Positions 54,468-61,950 of a DNA stretch of 64,000 bases are shown piece by piece. The translations under genes were made by a program, and so were the position numbers. Within the stretch, counting starts at the first letter, position 1, and the number at the start of each line of letters is the position of its first letter. Under the pieces are notes generated by a model. That model was not told the origin of the DNA and did no database searches. It saw only the letters and a list, made by a program, of their open reading frames with translations. Source of the stretch: M0108 sp963841065 (lineage in GTDB: Bacteria > Pseudomonadota > Gammaproteobacteria > Chromatiales > Chromatiaceae); assembly GCA_963841065.1 (NCBI GenBank), contig CAWJBI010000042.1, forward strand, positions 140,211-204,210. The letters run 5' to 3'.

Positions 54468-54496
54468 AGTATGGGAGAAATTCGGTATATAAGCAA
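54468..54496 (-). promoter_or_regulatory. Putative sigma70 promoter of the 44-aa membrane protein gene
   Basis: On the minus strand TTGCTT (plus 54491-54496), 17-bp spacer, CATACT (plus 54468-54473). The start codon lies ~70 bases downstream. Confidence 0.5.
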
Positions 54497-54664
54497 GTAC
54501 TAATATATTAATGGGGATAGAAGCTGCTTTTTTGACCGGTAGCTAACCCCTCCGGCACCAGCCGCACGAGTAGCCCTTACGGCTATCCTAGGGATTGATC
54601 GAGTGGGTGGGTATGATGTCGCCAAGCATTGTGCGCATCCTGCCTGACATCAAAAGGCGAAAGT

Positions 54665-54991
54665 ATGGCTTGGGTCTATCTGGTCGTGGCGGGGATCTTT
54701 GAATGGGGCTGGCCCGTCGGTCTCAAGTATGGGATGACCGAGGCGGGTCCGCGCTGGTGTTGGATCGGCTTCGCCGTCCTCTGCATGGTGGCGAGCGGGG
54801 TCTTGCTCCTCCTGGCGCAAAGGACCATTCCCATGGGGACGGCCTATGCGGTCTGGACCGGCATCGGCGCGGTAGGCACTTTTCTGCTGGGCATCTGGCT
54901 GTTCAGTGAGCCGGCGACCCTGGCGCGCTTCTTCTTCGTCGGCCTCATCATGGTTGGGATTCTCGGGCTGAAGCTCGCCTCTTCGCATTGA
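54665..54991 (+). CDS. sugE: SugE/Gdx-type small multidrug resistance transporter
   Basis: A 108-residue four-helix SMR protein of the Gdx (guanidinium exporter) branch. The conserved membrane Glu is in GIFEWGWPVGLKYGM, followed by QRTIPMGTAYAVWTGIGAVG and FFFVGLIMVGILGLKLASS, all Gdx-type signatures. The W-x-V-GLKY pattern separates it from EmrE-like multidrug exporters. Gdx proteins act as dual-topology dimers in the inner membrane. No pairing partner gene is seen. Confidence 0.92.
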   Translation: MAWVYLVVAGIFEWGWPVGLKYGMTEAGPRWCWIGFAVLCMVASGVLLLLAQRTIPMGTAYAVWTGIGAVGTFLLGIWLFSEPATLARFFFVGLIMVGILGLKLASSH

Positions 54992-55046
54992 TGCTTGAGT
55001 GGGGGAAGGGTCCCTCCCTGGACCCTGTGGGTTTTCCAGCAACCAC

Positions 55047-55412
55047 TTAGGCGGCGGGGATGGCCTTGCGCAGGTCGGCGCTGACCTCGGCCAGGTTACG
55101 CATGTACCAGGCCCGGTAATCCTCGCTGGCCTGACCGGCCAGGGTCAGGCTGGACTTGGACTTGGCCATCACCTGCCCGCTCAGGTCCTTGGCGGCCTCG
55201 ATCTGGCCGTTCAGAAAGGTGTTGTAGCCCTTGGCATCGGAGGCCAGGGTTAGGGTGCGGTTGCCGTGCTCCATCAGCATGTTCAGGGCTTCCATCTGCT
55301 GGGCGGCCAGGCGGTCGAACAGGCTCATATTCAGCTCATTCAGGCTGTTCATCCGCTCCATGCCCTTGATGGAAAAGTCCTTGACGGTGTTCAGGGTCTC
55401 GGTCGTGGTCAT
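55047..55412 (-). CDS. Phasin (polyhydroxyalkanoate granule-associated protein)
   Basis: A 121-residue helical protein starting MTTTETLNTVKDFSIKGMER, with LNELNMSLFDRLAAQQMEAL, AKGYNTFLNGQIEAAKDLSG and ASEDYRAWYMRNLAEVSADL, the phasin_2 pattern. Phasins coat PHA granules and control their size and number. GGAG lies 8-9 bases before the start at 55412. The promoter region carries 11-bp direct repeats that look like a repressor operator (separate entry). No PHA synthase is present in this window. Confidence 0.88.
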   Translation of the reverse strand: MTTTETLNTVKDFSIKGMERMNSLNELNMSLFDRLAAQQMEALNMLMEHGNRTLTLASDAKGYNTFLNGQIEAAKDLSGQVMAKSKSSLTLAGQASEDYRAWYMRNLAEVSADLRKAIPAA

Positions 55413-55441
55413 GTTCAATCTCCAAAGGATGTGGTTAAGGG

Positions 55442-55503
55442 GCAATTGTTGCGATGCAGCAATTGTTGCAGTGCACAATAATCATCCATCGGACCTATGT
55501 CAA
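55442..55503 (-). promoter_or_regulatory. Phasin promoter with overlapping direct-repeat operator
   Basis: On the minus strand TTGACA (plus 55498-55503), 17-bp spacer and TATTGT (plus 55475-55480). Immediately downstream are two exact copies of GCAATTGTTGC (plus 55442-55452 and 55459-55469), 17 bp apart, and a further TTGTTGC-x-TGCACAA motif reaching the -10. TGC-rich sites are used by PhaR repressors in PHA-forming bacteria. Confidence 0.6.
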
Positions 55504-55719
55504 GCCCCAGGACCTTCCTCGTCACGGGATTGGCGACCCTTTGTGTGGATATCCACGCCCCAGGCCCGCCCCTTCATGCGAACCTATAGTAGGGGATCTC
55601 CAACCATGAGGCCCTGCCTTTGCCTTTGCCGAGGGCCCGAGGCGAAAAACGGCCATCTCGAGATGACGGACATGCCTTACCCAGTCAGCCAGGACCTGCT
55701 TTCAGTCATTAGCGAAGAC

Positions 55720-56060
55720 TTTGGCTTCGAACGTGGTCATCCCCGCTTTCTGGGGCCACCGTTGCGCGAGGCGGCATCAATTTTGCGATCTTCTCCCGTC
55801 ATGCCACCGCCGCCACCCTGCTGCTATTCCTGCCGGGCAGCGAGGTCGAGATGGCTGCCTTTCTTTCTCTAGAGTGATCGTGAACCCGGTCATGGCATCA
55901 ATTTTGTTACCAGCCACGACGGCTTCATCCTGGCCGACCTGGTCGGTTATGAGGACAAACATAACCTGGCCAATGGCGAGGAGAATCGCGACGGCGATTC
56001 GCAAAACCTGAGATGGAACTGCGGCCATGATACGGGCAAGGCGGGCGACGATGCCATCCG
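55720..56060 (+). pseudogene. Glycogen debranching enzyme (GlgX-type) remnant with a large internal deletion
   Basis: An N-terminal block reads GGINFAIFSRHATAATLLLF and LPGSEVEMA (about 55770-55855). Directly after it a block from the catalytic domain reads INFVTSHDGFILADLVGYED, KHNLANGEENRDGDSQNL and RWNCGHDTG (about 55895-56038). In GlgX these blocks are several hundred residues apart, so the middle is deleted. The remaining C-terminal part is absent. Not a functional gene. Confidence 0.65.
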
Positions 56061-56257
56061 GGAGTTGGATGCGCTGAAGCCCCTCCTGGACATCCACCAT
56101 TATCGCGTTGAGAGCCGCGGCAGGGCCGTACTGGTTGCTGGTGGGGCAGCACATAAGCCAATCAGTGGACGCGGGGCTTAGGCGCGAGGCAGGCTGGGGC
56201 TCGGTCCAGTCTGGCCTGGGGGGCAGTTCCCTTTTGATGTGAAGACCCTGAAATGCA

Positions 56258-56283
56258 AAAGCCCCGCTTGAGGGCGGGGCTTT
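56258..56283 (-). terminator. Terminator downstream of the cold-shock gene
   Basis: AAAGCCCCGC (56258-56267) pairs with GCGGGGCTTT (56274-56283), loop of six. T-runs are found on both strands, so it may act bidirectionally, but the cold-shock gene stop is only 37 bases away. Confidence 0.85.
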
Positions 56284-56319
56284 CTTCTTACCAGGTAGCG
56301 GGCCTAGGCCCCCCTGGAT

Positions 56320-56523
56320 TTATTGGGGTATGACGTTAGTCGCGCTCGGGCCTTTCTGCCCTTGCTCAACGTTATAAGAAACGGTTTGACCCTCGGCCAG
56401 CGACTTGAAGCCACTACCCTGAACGGCGCTGTGATGGACGAAAACGTCCTTGCTGCCGTCGGAAGGGGCGATGAAGCCAAAGCCCTTTTCGTCACTGAAC
56501 CACTTAACTGTGCCTATAGCCAT
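56320..56523 (-). CDS. Cold-shock protein, CspA family
   Basis: A 67-residue OB-fold RNA chaperone. RNP1 KGFGFIAPSDG and RNP2 VFVHHSAVQ are both complete, and the start MAIGTVKWFSDEKGFGFI is typical. It melts RNA secondary structure in the cold or in stationary phase. The region up to ~56650 upstream is AT-rich for this genome and probably contains a long leader and promoter. A strong terminator follows. Confidence 0.97.
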   Translation of the reverse strand: MAIGTVKWFSDEKGFGFIAPSDGSKDVFVHHSAVQGSGFKSLAEGQTVSYNVEQGQKGPSATNVIPQ

Positions 56524-56830
56524 TACGGTAAATCTCTGGATTGAACTAAACGTGTGTATATGCAGACAACTGTTGGGTAATTACGGAAGAATCTGCCACG
56601 CACTACGGGGAGGAGGTACTACCGGAACACTACAAGACAACACTGCACCGGGTTATGATGCCGAATCTTGAATAATTCCGCAAGATTTTTTCCTTCGCTT
56701 TTTTCCTGTGCTGCCCTCTTCGCCCAGCGCGGACCCGCCAACAGGCCTTTGCGACGGCCCAAAGTAGGGTCCCGCTTCCTGGTGGGGGTTCCCTTGATGG
56801 TTGGGCGCGGTGGGCGTGCCCGCTGAACCA
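56524..56830. other. Upstream region of the cold-shock gene
   Basis: About 300 bases. The half next to the gene is AT-rich, as expected for a promoter plus long leader. No open reading frame with family-like sequence is present. Confidence 0.5.
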
Positions 56831-57865
56831 TCAGGCCGGAAAGCCTTCCAGAACAATCTTACCCCGGGACTGGCCGCTCTCGATCAGGGCATGGGCCCGC
56901 CGCAGGTTGCTAGCGTTAATGGGCCCGTAGTGGCTGGCCAGGGTCGTCTTGAGCTGACCTTGATCGACCAGGCCGGCCGCCTCTTCCAGGATCTGGTGCT
57001 GGACCTGCAGATCGGGGGTCGCGAACAGGCTGCGGGTAAACATGAATTCCCAATGGATAGAGACGGACTTCTGTTTGAAGGGCATGACATCCAGTTGGCG
57101 CGGGTCGTCGATGAGGGCGAAGCGGCCCTGGGGGGCGATGACCGCGATGATGGCCGCCAGATGTTGCTCCGTCTGGGTCAGGCCCGCGATATAGCGGATC
57201 TGGGGATGGCCGATGGCCGCCAACTGGGGCGCCAGGGGTTGGGCATGATCGACAATGAAGTGGGCACCCAAGTCCTCGACCCACTGTCGCGTCTCGGGCC
57301 GGGCGGCGGTGCCGATGACGGTCAGGCCGGTCAGTTGGCGAGCCAGTTGGGTGAGGATGGAACCTACCCCACCCCCGGCGCCGATGATCAGGAGGGCATC
57401 CTCCCCACCGCCGGCGGTCTCGTCCGGCGTCAGTCGCGCGACCTGGAGTCGGTCGAAGAGCAGTTCCCAGGCCGTCACCAGGGTCAAGGGCAGGGCCGCC
57501 GCCTCGGCGTGGGGCAGGCTCCGGGGTTTGTGGCCGACGATGCGCTCGTCCACCAATTGCAATTGGGCGTTGCTGCCGGGCCGGTCGCGAGCCCCGGCAT
57601 ACCAGACCTCATCGCCCGGTTTAAAGAGGGTCACCTCGGCGCCCACGGCGCGCACCCGTCCGGAGGCGTCCCAGCCCAGGACCCGATATTCGCCCGGGGG
57701 TGGGGCCGCACGCTGGCGGATCTTGGTATCCACGGGGTTGACCGAGATGGCCTGGACCTCCACCAGCAGATCACGCGGGCCGGGCGCGGGCACGGGCAGG
57801 TCAATGTCCAGCAGGGAGGAGGGGTCTTGGATCGGCAGGCACTCTTGATAACCGATGGCTTTCAT
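56831..57865 (-). CDS. Zinc-type alcohol dehydrogenase-like / quinone oxidoreductase family protein
   Basis: A 344-residue MDR-superfamily NADPH-dependent oxidoreductase. It starts MKAIGYQECLPIQDPSSLLD, then ISVNPVDTKIRQRA, LGWDASGRVRAVGAEVTLF, PLTLVTAWELLFDRLQV, the nucleotide-binding LLIIGAGGGVGSILTQLARQ, and YIAGLTQTEQHLAAIIAVIA. It lacks the zinc-binding Cys cluster of true alcohol dehydrogenases, and the N-terminal pattern places it with ZADH/quinone-reductase-like proteins. The start at 57865 is favoured; two codons further upstream are possible. Substrate unknown. Confidence 0.9.
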   Translation of the reverse strand: MKAIGYQECLPIQDPSSLLDIDLPVPAPGPRDLLVEVQAISVNPVDTKIRQRAAPPPGEYRVLGWDASGRVRAVGAEVTLFKPGDEVWYAGARDRPGSNAQLQLVDERIVGHKPRSLPHAEAAALPLTLVTAWELLFDRLQVARLTPDETAGGGEDALLIIGAGGGVGSILTQLARQLTGLTVIGTAARPETRQWVEDLGAHFIVDHAQPLAPQLAAIGHPQIRYIAGLTQTEQHLAAIIAVIAPQGRFALIDDPRQLDVMPFKQKSVSIHWEFMFTRSLFATPDLQVQHQILEEAAGLVDQGQLKTTLASHYGPINASNLRRAHALIESGQSRGKIVLEGFPA

Positions 57866-57964
57866 GGGGGGCAACCTGAATCGGGATGGAAATCAATAAA
57901 AAGGCCGGGGGATACCCGGCCTGTCTTCAGAGTTTACCGGACGTCAGGTCCGGTGTCGCGTCGC

Positions 57965-58426
57965 TCAGGCGACGGCCCTGAGCTTCTCACCTTCCAAGAG
58001 GGGTCCACCTTCACCACGGATCTCGATCTTGCGGGGCTTCATGGCCTCGGGGATTTCACGGCGCAGCTCGATATGGAGCAAGCCATTCTCGAGCCGGGCA
58101 TCCACCACCCGGACATAATCCGCAAGCTGGAACTTGCGCTCGAAGCCCCGATTGGCGATTCCCCGGTAGAGGAAACGGCTTTCCTTTTCATCCTCGGCAC
58201 GGGAGCCGGAGACCGTCAGGATGTTCTCCTTGACCTCCAGAGCGAGTTCGCCCGGAGAGAAGCCGGCGACGGCCATGGTGATGCGGTAGTCGCTCTCGCC
58301 GCTGACCTCCACGTTGTAGGGAGGATAACCGCCCGGCTCGGAGCGATAGGCGTTCTCCAGGGCGGACGAAAGCCGATCAAAACCGATCATGGAGCGGAAG
58401 AGGGGGGAGAAGTCGATGTTTGACAT
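57965..58426 (-). CDS. Small heat-shock protein Hsp20 (IbpA-like)
   Basis: A 153-residue chaperone that holds unfolding proteins. The N-terminus MSNIDFSPLFRSMIGFDRLS is IbpA-like, the alpha-crystallin domain reads YPPYNVEVSGESDYRITMAV and AGFSPGELALEVKENILTV, and the conserved end of the domain is RLENGLLHIELRREIPE. The MSNID ATG at 58426 has GAGG 8 bases before it; an ATG six bases earlier is too close to that sequence. The leader contains a ROSE-type hairpin over the ribosome-binding site, so translation is probably heat-controlled. Confidence 0.94.
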   Translation of the reverse strand: MSNIDFSPLFRSMIGFDRLSSALENAYRSEPGGYPPYNVEVSGESDYRITMAVAGFSPGELALEVKENILTVSGSRAEDEKESRFLYRGIANRGFERKFQLADYVRVVDARLENGLLHIELRREIPEAMKPRKIEIRGEGGPLLEGEKLRAVA

Positions 58427-58430
58427 GGTC

Positions 58431-58450
58431 ATATCCTCAATGAGCAATAT
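58431..58450 (-). promoter_or_regulatory. ROSE-like RNA thermometer hairpin over the hsp20 ribosome-binding site
   Basis: The minus-strand RNA AUAUUGCUCAUUGAGGAUAU folds into one hairpin. AUAU pairs with AUAU at the base, UUGCU faces AGGA with one G bulged out (the hallmark UYGCU box of ROSE elements), then C-G and a 3-base loop. The GAGGA used for hsp20 translation is inside the stem. Confidence 0.75.
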
Positions 58451-58519
58451 GTTTTCAGTGAGCGTATCCAGATTGGATCACGCGGTTGTGAGGACCTCCG
58501 GGGAGCGTCCTCGCTATGA

Positions 58520-58547
58520 AAAATAGTACCGGATCGGCGAGCGTCAA
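58520..58547 (-). promoter_or_regulatory. Putative hsp20 promoter
   Basis: On the minus strand TTGACG (plus 58542-58547), 16-bp spacer, TATTTT (plus 58520-58525). A sigma32-type reading (CTTGAC with a C-rich -10) is possible but weaker. Confidence 0.35.
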
Positions 58548-58681
58548 GGGGTGACCGCCAAAAAATTTTGGCGGCATGAGGCGAGATTCTTTGGGGGATG
58601 GTTGTAGCGCCTGCCGCCGGCAATGGCCCCGACGCCAGGGCGTCAGGGCTAGCCAGAGGGATTAAAGCCAGGGCCTGGGAA

Positions 58682-59884
58682 TCAGCGCGGCTTGGCCATG
58701 CTCTGCTTGAGCAGGGCGCCAAAGCTACCCAGATCGCCGGTCGTGGTCTTGGCGCCGGGCGCGTAACTGGCCAGGTCCGGCGCGGCCTCGGCGGCCTTGG
58801 CCTCGTCCAGGGTCAGGCTGATGCGGCGCTGCTCCCGGTCGATGGCGAGGACGCTGGCCTCGACCTTCTGGCCGGGGCTCAGCACCTCCTGGGGATGACC
58901 GATGCGCTTGCCGGCGCCCAGTTCGCTGATGTGGACCAGGCCCTCCACGCCAGGGGCCAGTTCGATGAAGGCACCGAAGGGCTGCAGCCGGGTGACGTGG
59001 CCCTGGACCCGGGAGCCGACGGGGAATTGCTGGGCCACCTCGTTCCAGGGGTCCTGGGACAGGGCGCGGATGGAGAGGGCGATCTTTTCCGGGCGCTTGG
59101 GATTGTCGGTCTTATCGACCCGCAGCACCGTGACCTCCAGCGGTTGGCCGACGCTCAGGATCTCGCTGGGGTGCTTAACCCGGTGGAAGGCCAACTCGCT
59201 GATGTGGATCATGCCCTCCAGGCCGCCCAGATCGACGAAGGCACCATAGTCCTGGAGGGAGGTGACGGTGCCCTGGAGCACGGCGCCCTCCTTGAGATTG
59301 GCGCGGATGGCCTCGGCACGCAGGCGTTGTTCCTCTTCGAGCAGCATCCGGCGGGAGACTACCAAGTTGATGTGGCGTCCGCCCTCGTATTTGGTGATGC
59401 GAAAGTCCAGGTGCTGGTCGATGAACTCCGACAGGTCCTCGATGAAGCGCAGATCCATTTGGGAGGCCGGGCAAAAGGCGCGCTGGCCAGCGATCTGGAC
59501 CTCGACGCCACCCTTGACCACGGCCGTCACCCGGCCATGGACGGGCAATTGCTCGCGATAGGCCTGTTCCAGTTCGGCCACGCCATGGAGTTGACGGGCC
59601 TGCTGATTGCCCAGGCGCAGGGTACCGTCCTCCTCGATGCCCGCCACCGTCGCCGTCACCTCGTCGCCCACCGCGACGGTCAGTTGACCCTCCGGGTCGC
59701 GCAAGGAGGCGGCGTCCATGATGCCCTCGGCCTTGCCGCCCAGATTGATAAAGACCTGGTCCTCGGTGATGGCCACCACCCGGCCCTTGACCTGATCGCC
59801 GGGCTTGGCGCCCTTCTCGGCGGCCGTTTTATGGGTCTGGTCGAACTCGGCCAGGAGGGCCGCGAAATCGTTGGTGTCGTTCAT
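58682..59884 (-). CDS. S1-domain RNA-binding protein (ribosomal protein S1-like, four S1 domains)
   Basis: A 400-residue protein with four S1 OB-folds: GDQVKGRVVAITEDQVFINL, HGRVTAVVKGGVEVQIAG, GAVLQGTVTSLQDYGAFVDL and GSRVQGHVTRLQPFGAFIEL. The last two have the typical GAFV/GAFI and LVHISEL ends. Classical S1 (rpsA) has six domains, so this looks like a shorter paralogue that binds RNA. The ATG at 59884 (MNDTNDFAALLAEFDQTHK) is chosen as the conserved start; an in-frame extension to 59971 has no family look. Confidence 0.88.
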   Translation of the reverse strand: MNDTNDFAALLAEFDQTHKTAAEKGAKPGDQVKGRVVAITEDQVFINLGGKAEGIMDAASLRDPEGQLTVAVGDEVTATVAGIEEDGTLRLGNQQARQLHGVAELEQAYREQLPVHGRVTAVVKGGVEVQIAGQRAFCPASQMDLRFIEDLSEFIDQHLDFRITKYEGGRHINLVVSRRMLLEEEQRLRAEAIRANLKEGAVLQGTVTSLQDYGAFVDLGGLEGMIHISELAFHRVKHPSEILSVGQPLEVTVLRVDKTDNPKRPEKIALSIRALSQDPWNEVAQQFPVGSRVQGHVTRLQPFGAFIELAPGVEGLVHISELGAGKRIGHPQEVLSPGQKVEASVLAIDREQRRISLTLDEAKAAEAAPDLASYAPGAKTTTGDLGSFGALLKQSMAKPR

Positions 59885-60126
59885 GGGCGCGTCTGTGGTT
59901 GCGGAGGTTAGTAATGGAGGGCAGTGATCCGCCAAGACCCGGCCTTTATGGTGGGTGTCGGCTCGGCTCATTTAGCCAGGTGCCACCAGGTTGTCTTGGT
60001 CGCTGGTCAGTTCGCGGTGGTCATTAAGGGCAAGAATCCTGAAGTCGCCATTGTACGGCCGGCGCAAGCCGAAAACCCAAGGTCGTTGCGTGTGATCTCG
60101 CCAAACGGGGTAAAGCTTAAACTTTT

Positions 60127-60762
60127 TCAGCCCGGATAGGCCACGCCGCAGCCACCCAGACCGCAGTAACCGCCCGGATTCTTGGCCAGGTACTGCTGGT
60201 GGTAATCCTCCGCATAGTAAAACTCCGGCGCGGGCAGGATCTCGGTGGTGATGGTGCCCCGCCGGTTGGCGGCCAGGGCCCTGGCAAAGCGCTCCCGGCT
60301 GGCCTCGGCGGCCAGGCGCTGAGCCTCGCTCGTGTAATAGATGCCGGACCGGTACTGAGTGCCGACGTCATTGCCCTGGCGCATGCCCTGGGTGGGATTG
60401 TGGGACTCCCAGAAGGTTTTGAGCACCTGCTCGTAGCCGATCCTGGCCGGGTCGAAGACCACCCGCACCACCTCGTTATGGCCGGTCATGCCGGTGCAGA
60501 CCTCCTCATAGCTGGGGTTGGGGGTGAGGCCCGCCGCATAACCCACGGCCGTGGTCCAGACGCCCTCGAGTTGCCAAAATCGCCGCTCCGCCCCCCAAAA
60601 ACAGCCGAGGCCCAGCAGGGCCAGCTCCAGTCCCTCCGGGAAAGGCGGCAGCAGAGGGCGCCCGTGCACCCAGTGGCGGTTGGTCACCGTCATGACCTGG
60701 TCGCGGCCGGGCAGGGCCTCGCCGGGGGCAGGTAACTGAATCTGGCGCCGAAAAGCGAACAT
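60127..60762 (-). CDS. msrA: Peptide methionine sulfoxide reductase MsrA
   Basis: Reduces methionine-S-sulfoxide in proteins. The catalytic motif is GLGCFWGAERRFWQLEGVW, followed by TAVGYAAGLTPNPSYEEVC, QGMRQGNDVGTQYRSGIYY and FYYAEDYHQQYLAKNPGGY. The resolving Cys lies in YCGLGGCGV near the end. With the start at 60762 (MFAFRRQIQLP) it has 211 residues, the long E. coli-like form. The start codon sits at the edge of a 72-bp tandem duplication; because 72 is divisible by three, a second MFAF start lies in frame 24 codons upstream. Confidence 0.93.
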   Translation of the reverse strand: MFAFRRQIQLPAPGEALPGRDQVMTVTNRHWVHGRPLLPPFPEGLELALLGLGCFWGAERRFWQLEGVWTTAVGYAAGLTPNPSYEEVCTGMTGHNEVVRVVFDPARIGYEQVLKTFWESHNPTQGMRQGNDVGTQYRSGIYYTSEAQRLAAEASRERFARALAANRRGTITTEILPAPEFYYAEDYHQQYLAKNPGGYCGLGGCGVAYPG

Positions 60763-60893
60763 CTGAACCTCGGGGGGTGAGGAGAAAAATTTATCCCCAT
60801 CTCGGTGGTAGCGATGAGAAATGAAAGCGAACATCTGAACCTCGGGGGATGGGGAGGAAAATTTATCCCATCTCGGTGGTAGCGATGAGAAAT
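60752..60893. repeat. 72-bp tandem duplication covering the msrA start
   Basis: Copy 1 (60752-60823) and copy 2 (60824-60893) both run from AAAGCGAACATCTGAACC through TCTCGGTGGTAGCGATGAG, differing at a few places in the middle, including a 1-2 base length difference. Confidence 0.9.
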
Positions 60894-61083
60894 CAAGCCC
60901 GACGGAGACTTTCACCCTGCCACAGACGCTGGCCGGCCAAAGGTCCCCTTCAGGTATGGAGTCATTCCGCCTGGATGTGCGGGACCTTGTGTTTGTCGGT
61001 GTCGTAAAAACATCCGAATGTCCGAAGGACCTCACGCACCTTCGGATCGGCTGCGTCGATGGGTGGTGTCCCAAAGCGGGACG

Positions 61084-61323
61084 TCATGCAACTTCTTGGA
61101 GCGCGTCGGCAAGATCTCGACTGGGTAGCGGTCGAGGCAGCGGCTTGTTGTCACTCTTGTATAATTCGACAATTTCCTCGACGATTTGGCAGAGTTCCGC
61201 AAATACCGCTTCTTCGTCGTCGCCATGACAACCGCCAAACATCAAGCTAGGACAGCTACCCACATAGCAGGCGTCTTCGTCTGACCATTTGACTATTTTT
61301 GCGTATCGCGCGCTATCTTTCAC
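61084..61323 (-). CDS. hicB: HicB-type antitoxin
   Basis: A 79-residue HicB-fold protein (VKWSDEDACYVGSCPSLMFG, HGDDEEAVFAELCQIVEEIV) without an added DNA-binding tail, so repression may need complex formation with HicA. The start overlaps the hicA stop by four bases. The usual YSPDLPG loop is replaced by YVGSCPSL. Confidence 0.88.
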   Translation of the reverse strand: MKDSARYAKIVKWSDEDACYVGSCPSLMFGGCHGDDEEAVFAELCQIVEEIVELYKSDNKPLPRPLPSRDLADALQEVA

Positions 61324-61517
61324 TTCTGCGATTCCTCAATTGCCATTTGGACCGCTCTAACGAGGTATTGTTGCGCATCGTCTCCGGGCTTTCCGGATAT
61401 GGTTATTGGTTTCGTTACCTTTGAGTGAACATAGTTGCGGTGACTTCCTTTCCCACCGCGATCAGCAAACCCGGCCTTTTCTAGCCTAGCGATCAACTCA
61501 CGAACTTTAGGAGGCAC
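61320..61517 (-). CDS. hicA: HicA-type mRNA interferase toxin
   Basis: A 65-residue double-stranded-RNA-binding-like toxin: PPKVRELIARLEKAGFADR, then GGKGSHRNYVHSKVTKPITI with the catalytic His in GSHRNY, and PGDDAQQYLVRAVQMAI. HicA cleaves mRNA. Toxin-first order is normal for hicAB. A palindrome and TATAAT box lie directly upstream. Confidence 0.92.
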   Translation of the reverse strand: MPPKVRELIARLEKAGFADRGGKGSHRNYVHSKVTKPITISGKPGDDAQQYLVRAVQMAIEESQK

Positions 61518-61537
61518 TGAAACCCGTTCTCCATATT

Positions 61538-61553
61538 ATTATACTAACAGTAT
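61538..61553 (-). promoter_or_regulatory. hicAB promoter/operator
   Basis: A perfect inverted repeat ATACT-AAC-AGTAT (61541-61553) overlaps a minus-strand TATAAT -10 box (plus 61538-61543), ~20 bases before the hicA start. Binding by HicB is inferred from the position. Confidence 0.5.
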
Positions 61554-61690
61554 GTTTATAATAAAGATTTCGTCTAGTCTCTAAACCACCTCCCGGGGCG
61601 ATCCTTTCAGCCCTTGCCCCTTGTCCATTTGATCTTACCCGGGTAGCAAAATTCGTCCTTAACTCATTGCCTTTTGCCGGAGTCTAGCCG

Positions 61691-61950
61691 ATGCCCTCAA
61701 CCCCGTCAAACAAGGAGGAAAAGCCCTGTTCCCTCTGGGATCGCTACCTACAAAAACTCCATGAATCAGGCTTCAGGCCCCCTTTTGACCGCGGATGTTT
61801 ATGCGCGCGGAATAATATCTTGCGGCCCACCCGAGCCATCGCTCTACCGAGCAGGGGCCGCGGACGTGGATCAATAACTGGCCGATCTGGGTCGCAGCCC
61901 CAGCCTCAAGAGCTGGCAGTTCCTCCAAGTCGTCGATGCTATAGGGTTTT
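61691..61950 (+). pseudogene. N-terminal remnant of an integron-type tyrosine recombinase
   Basis: MPSTPSNKEEKPCSLWDRYL and QKLHESGFRPPFDR begin at 61691. Then, in other frames and with two TAA codons, YLAAHPSHRSTEQG, LADLGRSPSLKSWQFLQVVDA follow. This is the SAM-like DNA-binding domain of integron-integrase-like proteins. The catalytic R..HxxR..Y domain is absent. No attC-like array is visible in the neighbouring sequence. Confidence 0.6.

Noticed and set aside
54541..54664. Guanidine riboswitch before sugE
   Set aside because: The hairpins do not match the conserved loops of the known guanidine classes as far as I can tell by eye, so it is listed only as something to test and not as a feature.
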